Shown here piece by piece: positions 51,407 through 59,807 of a stretch of 64,000 nucleotides of DNA; within the stretch, counting starts at the first letter, position 1; each line of letters opens with the position of its first letter. The notes under the pieces were generated by a model. It made no database searches. It worked only from the letters and a program-made list of their open reading frames with translations, and was not told where the DNA came from. The position numbers were made by a program, and so were the translations under genes. Location: NCBI GenBank assembly GCA_905221605.1, contig CAJNDS010001480.1, positions 397,001 through 461,000 of the forward strand, read 5' to 3'. The stretch comes from Symbiodinium natans. Taxonomy: Eukaryota; Sar; Dinophyceae; Suessiales; Symbiodiniaceae.

Positions 51407-53179
51407 TTGTCCCTAAACCCTGAACCCTAAACCCTAAACCCTAAACCTTAAACCCTAAGCCCTGTTCAATTGGTCCCCAAGGAAGCAGGCCTCGAAGCCA
51501 AGCAGCACTGGGTCAACATAGACAACAAGATCCTGCGAGGCTTGGGCGATAGCTTCCCTCCCGTTCCTCGGGGAGGTAGGCAACCTTTTGACCTTTTTGG
51601 GTTTATAGAATCCTAAGGGTTTAGGGTTTAGGGTTTAGGGTTTATAGGGTTTAGGGTTTGGAGAAATTTCTTTTTGTTATAGCTTTTTTGGGGCTAGGGT
51701 GTGCAGCCCCTCAGGTTCTCACGCACAGCTACGCGGAGGTCTTGGTGGCTGGCGCCTGGCGCAAGGTCTTGGTAGCCCAACTCCCCCCAAAAAGGGTTCC
51801 CTTTTATTGCAATATGGGGTTTCCGAAAAAAGGGGTACCCTTTTTGGGGTTCCTTTAATCAGGGTTCTACTATGTTGGAGGTATATTCAGGGTACCCCTA
51901 TTTGGGGAAATAATACCTATATGGTTACCCTAAACACTAAACCCTAAACCCTAAACTCTAAACCCTAAACCCTAAACCCTAAACCCTAAACCCTAAACCC
52001 TAAACCCTAAAACCCTAAGCCCTAAGCCCTAAACCCTAAACCAAGCTACCACGAGGTGGACTCCTACATCGTCGACCCCTCCTTGGCGGCAGGCGCGGCC
52101 ACAAAACTCCAGGCCTCCGGGGCTCAGCTTGGCTACGGCTTCCACTCCCAGGACCCAGGAGTAGGTTTAGGGTTTAGGGTTTAAGGTTTAGGGTTTAGGG
52201 TTTAGGGTTTAGGGTTTAGGGTTTAGGGCTACTGGGACCCAGAGAAGGCCCTTGTTCCCCTTTCTTGGGGCTTCCATTCCCAGGGCACCACGACCTGGGA
52301 TGGCAGGTCAGATGCTTTTAGCCACTCGGGCGGCCCAAGTGGGAGGTTTTGTCTTTGTTGTAGTGTTGCCTTTCTTGGGCTCAAGAGGATCAGATAAAAC
52401 CCTTAACCCTAAGCCCCAAACCCTTAACCCTAAACCCTAAACCCTTTTCCGAAAGTTTTGAGGGCCATCCCAGGCCAGATGGCGGACCCGGCAATGGTGC
52501 TGGAGGATTTGGGCTGCATGGACTGGGAGGAGGTTCAGAACCATGGGAAGCTTGGGTTTAGGGTTTAGGGTTTAGGGTTTAGGGTTTAGGGTTTAGGGTT
52601 TAGGGTTTAGGGTTTAGGGTTTAGGGTTTAGGGTTTAGGGTTTAGGGTTTAAGGTTGGTAGCCCAGTGGTACCCTTTACCCTTTTTTTTGGTTTATGGTT
52701 GCCCTCATAAAATAACCAACCCCAAAAAGGGGGTGCCCTTATCATAATATGGTTACTGGGCTACCAAGGAAACTTGGACCTGCGACACCCAAAGCCCTAA
52801 AGCACACAAGGTTTAGGGTTTAGGATTTAGGGTTTAGGGTTTAGGGACACAGTAGGCAGTTATTCCCTTGTTTTAGGGTTTAGGTTGCCTGATCAGCCCC
52901 TTGAAACACAAAAACGGGCTACCCTTGTATTCCAAGGCGACTTGGTAGCCCAGTGGCACCCGTTTGATATGTTTTTTGGTTTTTTGGGTTTCGTCATAAA
53001 GCAACAAGACCCAAAACGGGTACCCCTGTTCTACTATGGATACTGTGCTACCAAGGAAATACATGCATCGCATTGGCTCTTTCAACATCACCACGCTTTT
53101 GAAGCTTCCTCTCGTGGGTCGCGCCTTCGCTGCCTGGGCGAATCCTGTGGTGAGGGAACTCCAGGGCGGAGACGAGTGA
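50792..53179 (+). CDS. transglutaminase-like superfamily protein, seven exons, complete
   Basis: Exons 50792-50875, 51159-51284, 51482-51575, 51707-51765, 52056-52160, 52479-52555 and 53056-53179 join without a frame break into 222 residues ending ELQGGDE and TGA. The N-terminal helix reads CANDIEKAVAVHDFV. The core reads FNRGHCNPKGRLFVGLCREA then GLEAKQHWVNIDNKILRGL, which matches the transglutaminase-like nucleophile segment ('G-x-C-x-x-K-x-x-L...CR-x-x-G-x-x-A'), so the Cys of GHCNPK is the likely catalytic residue. LTHSYAEVLVAGAWRKVDSY then IVDPSL supplies the catalytic His and Asp region. The family includes proteases, amidases and cross-linking enzymes; the substrate here is unknown and no signal peptide is visible. 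Introns 1 and 2 appear to use GA donors (GATTCT, GAAGCT), the others GT. Introns 1 and 6 contain family D hairpins ending exactly at the acceptor. An upstream non-coding or short coding exon cannot be excluded. Confidence 0.85.
50876..51158 (+). other. intron 1 of the transglutaminase-like gene (composite)
   Basis: It starts CAT|GATTCTTGGTAGCCC. It contains a G-rich heptad array (50893-50967), a left half of a family B element (50972-51025) and a family D hairpin ending CTGCCAAG|GATTTC. GATT occurs at both ends. At least three repeat types are nested in one 283-base intron. Confidence 0.75.
51047..51158. mobile_element. family D introner-like hairpin, copy 1
   Basis: CTTGGCAGCCCAGTGGTACC at the left; GGCTCCTGGGCTGCCAAG at the right, the last AG being the 3' splice site. 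The interior has CCCTTATA and AACCCCAAAAAGGG. Confidence 0.8.
51374..51406. repeat. poly-C tract
   Basis: About 33 C residues, the longest in the window, inside intron 2 of the transglutaminase-like gene. Confidence 0.95.
51764..51860. mobile_element. diverged family D-like unit at a 5' splice site
   Basis: AAG|GTCTTGGTAGCCCAAC begins directly at the donor of exon 4 and passes into AAAAAGGGTTCCC and AAAAAGGGGTACCC words. Confidence 0.55.
52653..52768. mobile_element. family D introner-like hairpin, copy 2
   Basis: GGTTGGTAGCCCAGTGGTAC at the left; GGTTACTGGGCTACCAAG at the right. It lies in intron 6, 290 bases before copy 3. Confidence 0.85.
52941..53055. mobile_element. family D introner-like hairpin, copy 3, forming a 3' splice site
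   Basis: CTTGGTAGCCCAGTGGCACC at the left; GATACTGTGCTACCAAG at the right. The final AG is the acceptor of the last exon, whose first base completes a Gly codon in phase. Confidence 0.85.
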
Positions 53180-53203
53180 GCAAAACACGCTCATTTTCGC
53201 GGT

Positions 53204-53304
53204 TACAGGGTGGGGCCCCCTTACTATACTAACTGTAGTTAAGGGACTTATAACCTAACTTAGGGTCCTTATAACCCAATTTAGGTAGGGGGCCCCACCC
53301 TGTA
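53204..53304 (-). mobile_element. MITE-like element, family A copy 4 (inverted, shorter)
   Basis: The same TA-flanked terminal repeats as the other copies, but the interior reads in reverse and is about 20 bases shorter. It lies 24 bases after the stop codon of the transglutaminase-like gene. Confidence 0.9.
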
Positions 53305-53434
53305 GGGGCAGATGAAGCTGTCCCCTACACCCCCTAAACCCTCAGACAGACAGAGGTCATGAAAAGTCAAGCTTCGGACGAGAATCCAACTGCGCCCGCC
53401 TCTAAAGTTCTGTTGGGTTCACCATTCCCGGCTT

Positions 53435-53533
53435 GCAGCCTCAGCAGAAGCAGCAGAAGTAGGAGCAGCAGCAGGAGCAGAAGTAGAAGCAGTCGTAGTA
53501 GTCATAGTAGTAGTCATAGTAGCAGTCGTCGTA

Positions 53534-53567
<34 letters not shown>

Positions 53568-53680
53568 CGGTGTGGTTGTAGAAGTATTGGTGGTTGGCGT
53601 CGTCGTTGTTATCGTCGCAGTAGAAGTAGCAGTAGCAGTGGCAGTAGCAGTCGTCGTCGGGGGACTTGCTTTTGGCGTTG
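53435..53680. repeat. trinucleotide repeat tract (AGC/AGT/CGT)
   Basis: Imperfect triplet repeats give ORFs on both strands (Ser/Arg then Gly/Val-rich on +, Thr-rich on -). It could be a low-complexity exon but is treated as microsatellite. Confidence 0.75.
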
Positions 53681-53884
53681 CAGCAAGGATTATAGCTACA
53701 GACCAAGCAGCCTCTAAATGTATCATTGTGTGTCGAGCTGCCGCCGCCAAAGCCTACATCCCAAACCCTGAACCCTGAACCCTAAACCCTTAACCCTGTG
53801 AACTATAAACCCTAAAGCCCGAATCAGAGCCTGCTACACCACTGGCATACCCTTCGCCCTTCCCAGCAGTAAGTCTCATGGGGT

Positions 53885-53966
53885 TTGGGTTTAGGGTTTA
53901 GGGTTTAGGGTTTAGGGTTTAGGGTTTAGGGTTTAGGGTTTAGGGTTTAGGGTTTAGGGTTTAGGG
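53885..53966. repeat. TTTAGGG heptad array
   Basis: Eleven clean heptads. Confidence 0.95.
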
Positions 53967-54536
53967 CCAGGATGTAGAACACGAAACCCTGAACCCTGCA
54001 GGCACTGAAGCCCAACTTGACTAGGAATCCCGATCACTGGGTTTTTTGGGGGTGGGCAGGGAAGGGGGAGAGGCACTTTGCAAGCTTAAGGTTAGGTTCA
54101 CGACTGCAGGGTTTAGGGTTCAAAGCTTGGTTTTCGTTGGTGTAGAGGTCTAGAATTGAGAGTTTTGGGCTCAGAATGTTAGGTTTCGGGTCTAGAGAGG
54201 GGGTTTGGGGGTGCCGTGTTGAACAAAACCCTTCTGAGTACTCCCAAGCTACTTTCCCAGAGGGTGCAAGCAGATAAGAAGTACTTTTCGGCTTTGTGAT
54301 CAAACGCCTTGCCCTTCAAAACACCCCAAAGCCCTTGAACCATAACCCTGTAGAGCCCCAAGCCCCGAAACCCCACATATCCCCTAGAACCCCAAGACCT
54401 CCAAAGCCCCGAAACCCTATTTTCTCAACTCTAAAATGCTAAACCCCAAAATCTCTAACCGAAACCCTAAAGACCACAACTCGGCAATGCTAAGCCCCAA
54501 ACCCTCTAAACCCGAAATCCTGAACCCACCGACCAG
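53967..54536. other. stretch with degenerate heptads, no supported gene
   Basis: Short minus-strand frames at 54034-54376 contain heptad-derived NPKP words and lack splice support. Confidence 0.4.
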
Positions 54537-54629
54537 AGGTGTCGGTGTCTGCTCCGCCGCTTTGTGGAGCTGGGCGGCCGCTGTGCTCCAGATGGCCCTG
54601 CTCCCGGCGTCAAGCGCGGGGATTAGGGG
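54537..54629 (+). CDS. putative exon, hydrophobic
   Basis: After CCGACCAG the frame GVGVCSAALWSWAAAVLQMA then LLPASSAG is open with high third-position GC and could be a membrane segment or signal peptide. A second frame is also open. Confidence 0.4.
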
Positions 54630-54987
54630 GTTTAGGGTTTGGGGTTAGGGGTTTGGGGTTTAGGGTTTAGGGGTTTGGGGTTTAGGGTTTGGTTTTTTGT
54701 GGGTTGGGGTTTAGGGTTCAGGGGTTTAGGGATTCAGGGTTTGGGGCTCAGGCCGTAAAACCCTGCTAGCCCAAATGCCCGAGATGTCTAAAGGCGCGAA
54801 CCCACAACGTCGGTTTGTGCTTGTCCTTGTGCTTCTCTCTGTGTGGGTGGGTGGGGGGTTGAGGGTGGCAGAGGGGGAGAGGGGTGTACGGTTTCGGGTT
54901 TATTAGGGTTGTTTAGGGTTTTGGGTTTAGGGTTTAGGGTTTGGGGTTTCGGGTTTAGGGTTTAGGGTTTAGGGTTTATACGCCCAG

Positions 54988-55045
54988 GCATCCCCTGGAA
55001 AGCCTACCCGCGCGAAGTCGTCCAAGCAGCCCTGGATGTTTGCAG
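54988..55045 (+). CDS. putative exon, unknown gene
   Basis: After ATACGCCCAG it reads IPWKAYPREVVQAALDVC, ending CAG|GCCATC (GC donor). Confidence 0.5.
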
Positions 55046-55189
55046 GCCATCGGCTGCCAGGGATTCTTCGAGTAGTTGGCTTAATGTTTTGGTTTGTTGG
55101 GGTTTAGGGTTTAGGGTTTAGGCTACTTGGACCCAGAGTAGGCCGGAGTCCCGTTTTTCCCCACCCTGCTCCTCGCCCGGAAACTCTTC

Positions 55190-55400
55190 TCCTCGCCCGG
55201 TCTACTCTTCACTCATCCCTGGAGTGCCCAAGCCCAAAGCAACCCCCAGAGTCTCCCTGGAGTGCCCAACTCCAGAGCTCCTCTAGAGATGTGCCCAACC
55301 CAGAAGCCCCAAAGTCTGCCGGGAGCGCCCAACCCCAGAGTGTGCCCGGAGTGCTCAGCGCCAGAGTCTCCCTGGAGTGCCCAAGCCCAGAGTCTCTCTA
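55190..55400. repeat. ~30-bp minisatellite
   Basis: Units resembling CCCAGAGTCTCCCTGGAGTG followed by CCCAACCC occur about six times. ORFs in all frames follow the repeat. Confidence 0.8.
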
Positions 55401-55768
55401 CCAAGAGAGGCTGGGGACGTTCGAAGAAACATTATGTTTTGGGCTTGAGGTTGCCTTAGAAGCCCCTTTAGGATACGGTACTCTGTTGACTCCTATGTTG
55501 CTTGGTAGCCCAGGGAACCCAAGAAGAGTGGTAGAAGCGGCATTTGTTTACATTGTTTATAGAGTATACCTATAGCAAAGAATAATTCAACACGGGTATG
55601 GGTTTAGGGGTTTAGGGGTTTCGGGGCTTAAGATTTAGGGATCAGGGAGCCCCGAAGCCTACATAAACCTAAGCACCATGCCTTGGCGAGTTTATCAGGG
55701 ATCCGGCACGCAAAGTTAACGCCGAAGAAATACTCAGCATACCCCGTGCCATACCCTTGAAAGACATT

Positions 55769-55792
55769 CGGGGGGGGGGGGGGGGGGGGGGG
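55769..55792. repeat. poly-G tract
   Basis: About 24 G residues. Confidence 0.95.
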
Positions 55793-55920
55793 CACGGTAA
55801 AATCCTTCCTTGTATTCCCCCTTCATAGGTTAAGGGGTACCCAAACCCTAAACCCCAAACCCTGAACCCCAAACCCTAAACCCCCTAAACCCTAAACCCT
55901 AAACCCCGAAAACCCAACAG

Positions 55921-55994
55921 TGTTGGTGACGCAGGCGTCAAGCCAGGGCAGTGGACGACTCCCTCGATGAGGCGGCAGCCTAAGCCCAGAAAGG
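55921..55994 (+). CDS. putative exon, unknown gene
   Basis: After AAACCCAACAG it reads VGDAGVKPGQWTTPSMRRQP then KPRK, with donor G|GTTTTG. Confidence 0.45.
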
Positions 55995-56465
55995 GTTTTG
56001 GGGTTTAGGGTTTAGGGAATCAGGGTTCAGGTTTAGGCTTTACGTTTTGGGTTTAGGGATTTAGGGGTTTAGGGTTTAGGGTTCAGGGTTTCGTGTTCTA
56101 GGGCTTTGGGCTTTTTAAGACTTTAAGGGTTTCAGGGCTTTGGGGGCTTTAAGACGTTTAAGGGTTTTTAGAGTTCGGGGCTTTTAAGACTTTAAGGGGT
56201 TTAAAGACTTTAAGGGTTTTCAGGGCTTTGGGATGCTTTTTGAGACTTTAAGGATCTGTTTGGGGGGGCTTTTTAAAACTTTAAGTTTTTCCGTGATGTA
56301 CGAACCCTGACTTTCACTCTTCTGAGCTTAGGGCTCAGGGCTCAGGGCTCAGGGCTCAGGGCTCAGGGCTCAGGGCTCAGGGCTTAGGGCTTAGGGCTTA
56401 GGGCTTAGGGGCTTAGGGGCTTAGGGGTTCTTGGCTTAGGGTCCTCATTCTTGGCGATTGTCAAG
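55995..56465. repeat. G-rich derivatives: CTTTAAGGG and GGGCTCA repeats
   Basis: Irregular TTTAAGACTTTAAGGG-type units (56110-56290) are followed by a tandem GGGCTCA/GGGCTTA heptad block (56330-56430). Confidence 0.8.
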
Positions 56466-56566
56466 CGCGAAGTCCGTCAACGCTGGCCGATCGCCTGCGC
56501 TCGCTAAGGCTTGGGTGCCCGCCATTTCCGACGAGGAGTGGGCCATCGTCAAGGCCATCCTCTGGG
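56466..56566 (+). CDS. putative exon, unknown gene
   Basis: After GCGATTGTCAAG it reads AKSVNAGRSPALAKAWVPAI then SDEEWAIVKAILW, with donor G|GTTCTC (or a later GTGCGT). One of the better coding segments in this part. Confidence 0.55.
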
Positions 56567-56605
56567 GTTCTCTTCGGGTGCACGGGGTGCGTTTACTTTT
56601 TTGTA

Positions 56606-56704
56606 AGGGTCCATGTACCTATATAGTATATACTTGGGCCTCAAAGGGGTTCTCATATAGCAGCTATAGGGGCCAAGTATGTCCTATATAGGTACATGGA
56701 CCCT
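56606..56704. mobile_element. inverted-repeat element, family C copy 4
   Basis: AGGGTCCATGTACCTATATA at the left; TATATAGGTACATGGACCCT at the right; starts about 40 bases after the preceding exon. Confidence 0.9.
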
Positions 56705-57452
56705 GAGGGTTCGGGCTTCAGGAGATATCGAAGGCACTAATTACTGCTGAGTTGTTAGGCCGGTTAGGGAGGCGATTGGACTCTGGGATTGCAATATTTC
56801 AACGGCGGTTTAGGCTTTAGGTTTAGGGTTTAGGGTTTAGGGTTTAGGGTTTAGGGTTTAGGGCGTCCAGAAATGCTAGGGCTCTATAGCTACGAAGAGT
56901 TTAGGATTCTCGGGAGCAGTGCGAGTTTTCGGGAGTTGGCGCTCAGCCCTAAACCCGAGCCCGAAACCCAAAACCCTAAACCCTGATCCCTGAACCCTAA
57001 ACCCTCGCCCTAAACCCTGAACCCTGAACGCTAAACCCTAGCCCTAAACCCTATAGCCCTAGACCCAAGAAAGACTAAAGCCCTGTGAGTCCTTTCGGGG
57101 TCCATCCAGGGAGTGCTTTCACTGAAAGGGGGCCATGTGCCCTAGGCTATTCTAGTGCCTATTCAGGTTTATGGACCTGAAACCCTAAACCCTAGCCCTA
57201 AACCCTAAACCCTAAACCCTAAACCCTAAAGCCCCAAATCCCTTTAGGCTTCATGCCGATGACTAGGATCCCTTGCGAGGAGGAAGGGGAAATCCATCCC
57301 CAAACCCTGGAAACCCTAAAGCCCCAACTCCATGCAAGCCGGAGCCCTGAACCCTAAACCCTAAACCCTAAACCCTAAACCCTAAACCCTACACCCTAAA
57401 CCCTAAACCCTAAACCCTAAACCCTAAACCCTAAACCCTAGTCTAAATTCAG

Positions 57453-57539
57453 CATCCGCCCTGTCAGGTCTGGTCCTTGAAGACTCCGGGAAAGCGGGTC
57501 GAGGCCGCTATGCCCTACAATCCCGCCTACACTCTAAGG
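57453..57539 (+). CDS. putative exon, unknown gene
   Basis: After GTCTAAATTCAG it reads HPPCQVWSLKTPGKRVEAAM then PYNPAYTLR, with donor AGG|GTAGTT. A second frame is open; this one has the higher third-position GC. Confidence 0.5.
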
Positions 57540-57826
57540 GTAGTTTCATGGGTTTAGGGTTTAGGGTTTAGGGTTTGGGGTTTAGGGTTTAGGGTTTAGG
57601 GTTTGGGGTTTGGGGTTTAGGGTTTAGGGTTTGGGGTTTAGGGTTTAGGGTTTAGAGTTTAGGTCCCTTGCCTTCTTAAACGGTTTAGGGTTTAGGGCTA
57701 CATGGTTGGTTGGTTGGTCCTCTACTTCCTTTAAAGGGTTCTGAAGTATGGGCCCATGGGTTGTCCAGGGTATGTAAGGGGTATACAAGGGTCTAAACCC
57801 TAAACCCTAAACCCCAAATTCTGCAG

Positions 57827-57877
57827 CGCCAGGCCTTGGGTGCTCCCAAGGCAAAGGCCGAGGCGCGGCCGAGCTTG
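57827..57877 (+). CDS. putative exon with heptad-derived 5' splice site
   Basis: After CAAATTCTGCAG it reads RQALGAPKAKAEARPSL, ending TTG|GTTTAGGG. Confidence 0.5.
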
Positions 57878-58240
57878 GTTTAGGGTTTAGGGTTTTAGGG
57901 GTTTAGGGGTTTAGGGATTTAGGGGTTTAGGGGTTTAGGGGTTTAGGGTTTTAGGGTTTAGGGGTTTAGGGGTATAGGGGTTTAGGGGTTATAGGGTTTA
58001 GGGGTTTAGGAGTTTTGGGTTCAGCGGTTTAGGGTTTAGGCTTTGGGGCTTGGGCTTTATGGTTTGGGGTTAGGGTTTGGGTTTCGGGTTTAGGGTTTGG
58101 TGTTTAGGGTTTCGGGTGTAGGGTTTGGGGTTTAGGGTTTGGTGTTTAGATTTTGGGGTTGAGGGTTTGTGGTTTGGTGTTTAGGGTTTCGGGTTTAGGG
58201 TTCAGGGTTAGGGGTTTGGGGGATTAAGATCAGGTTCTGG
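57878..58240. repeat. G-rich heptad/octamer array
   Basis: TTTAGGG, TTTAGGGG and TTTGGTG-type variants, becoming increasingly degenerate to the right. Confidence 0.9.
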
Positions 58241-58584
58241 GGGTTGGGGATTTACGCTTCAGGGCTAGGGGGTTAGGCTTCAAGGTTTTTTTTCTGGTGT
58301 GAGGGTTTAGGGGCTTTAGGTCTTGTGCTAGGAGCTTTGGCGTTTTGAGGTGTTTGGGTGAAGATTACAGGGGATGCTTTGAGTGTTTCTAGGGTTTTGT
58401 GGAAGGCCTTCCCAATCGCTTTGCGTCATATGCCTTGCATTTTGTCCAAGCACTCATGGGGCTTATGATTATGGTTTAAAGGGTTTATGGTTTACAGGGT
58501 TTAGGGTTTAGGGTTCAAGATCTAGGGCTTACAGTTTAGAGTTTATTGGGGTTTAGGGGCCAATCCTGCCATGTGTTCTTTGAG

Positions 58585-58656
58585 GTGTTGCCTGAAGCCT
58601 GTGCAGACGACGTAGACATGGAAGAGGACTGGGCGCAGTTTTCCCGGAAACCCCGC
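58585..58656 (+). CDS. putative exon, acidic
   Basis: After TTCTTTGAG it reads VLPEACADDVDMEEDWAQFS then RKPR, with donor CGC|GTTCTA. Confidence 0.5.
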
Positions 58657-58667
58657 GTTCTAAACCC

Positions 58668-58806
58668 TATAAGCCCTTTAAAACCCTCTATACTACCCCC
58701 GCCGAGGTTCCCCCCTTGAATAACCTCAATTAGGTTTTTTACCCCTAAATTGCCATTATTGGGGGAACCAAGGAGAACCCCATAGAGGGGGGTAGTAGGG
58801 GAACCC
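58668..58806. mobile_element. inverted-repeat element
   Basis: CCCTCTATACTACCCCCGCC and GAGGTTCCCCCC at the left; GGGGGAACC, AACCCCATAGAGGGGGGTAG at the right. Part of the right arm recurs near 63140-63165. Confidence 0.65.
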
Positions 58807-59109
58807 ATGAAAAGCGAAAGCTGTACAAAGATCGTCCTCACGTGTGCCGAAATTCCCACAAAACCACGGCCCGCCAGGTCTAGGGTTTAGGGTTGAGGGT
58901 TGAGGGTTGAGGGCTCTGACTCCTAAACGCACTTAACCCTAACCCCCAGACCCTAAACCCTAAACCCCAAACCCCAAACCCTAAACCCTAAAGCCCAAAC
59001 CCTAAACCCTAAACCGCAGCCTGAGCTCGGGAACCCTAAACCCTAAACCCTAAACCCTAAACCCTAAACCCTAAATCCTAAACCCTAAACCCTAAACCCC
59101 AAATCGAAG

Positions 59110-59161
59110 TACTGCCCATGAAAGAACCGGGCTCCGTTGGGACAAGAGCCTTGGGCTTCTG
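59110..59161 (+). CDS. putative exon, unknown gene
   Basis: After AAATCGAAG it reads LPMKEPGSVGTRALGF, with donor TG|GTAATG. Confidence 0.4.
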
Positions 59162-59499
59162 GTAATGCGGGGAATTTGGGGGTTTAGGGTTTAGGGTTTA
59201 GGGTTTGGGGTTTGGGGGTTGGGGGTTGGGGGTTTAGGGTTTGGGGGTTAAGGGTTTCCACGCCTTAGAGTGTTGGACCAATCTCTTGCACATTCGGAGT
59301 TGCAAAATTTGGGGTCTACCCCCTTCGTTTGCACACCAGAAATGCATAAGGGGGCGGCCCGTATTGTTACTTACACTACATGCATGTGTTGGGGACTTCT
59401 AAAGGCATAGGCATCAAAAAATAATAAGCATCAAAAAGAAAAATAATAGGGATCAAGAAAAAAAGAATAAGGTTCAAAAAAAAATAAGCCATCCGGCCC

Positions 59500-59695
59500 A
59501 CCTGCGTGGTCCTCTGGTCCCGTGGTCCTCTGGTCCCGTGGTCCTCTGGTCCCGTGGTCCTCTGGTCCCGTGGTCCTCTGGTCCCGTGGTCCTCTGGTCC
59601 CGTGGTTGTCTGGTCCCGTGGTCCTCTGGCCGTGGTCCCTGGTCCATGGTCCCCTGGTCTTGTGGTCCCCTGGTCCTCTGGTCCTCTGGTCTGCT
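59500..59695. repeat. 16-bp minisatellite
   Basis: The unit GGTCCTCTGGTCCCGT is repeated about ten times, degenerating to the right. All the overlapping Trp/Ser/Gly/Pro-rich or Arg/Pro/Thr-rich ORFs come from it. Confidence 0.95.
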
Positions 59696-59729
59696 TGTGT
59701 GTCCGGCTGGTCCTGCGGGTCCTATGCAT

Positions 59730-59775
59730 ATAAATAAACAATAAAATTAGACAAATAAATAAAATCTAAATGTAA

Positions 59776-59807
<32 letters not shown>

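Noticed and set aside
52885-53232. 115-codon plus-strand ORF over the last exon of the transglutaminase-like gene
   Set aside because: It is a different frame from the in-phase exon and runs through the family D hairpin. The other frame gives a coherent C-terminus.
53359-53778. 139-codon Ser/Arg- and Val/Ala-rich ORF, and a Thr-rich ORF on the other strand
   Set aside because: Driven by a triplet microsatellite. No domain, and the composition shifts with the repeat unit.
59376-59744. ORFs of 68-121 codons with PWSSGPVV- or GPEDHGTRG-like repeats
   Set aside because: Translations of the 16-bp minisatellite in different frames.
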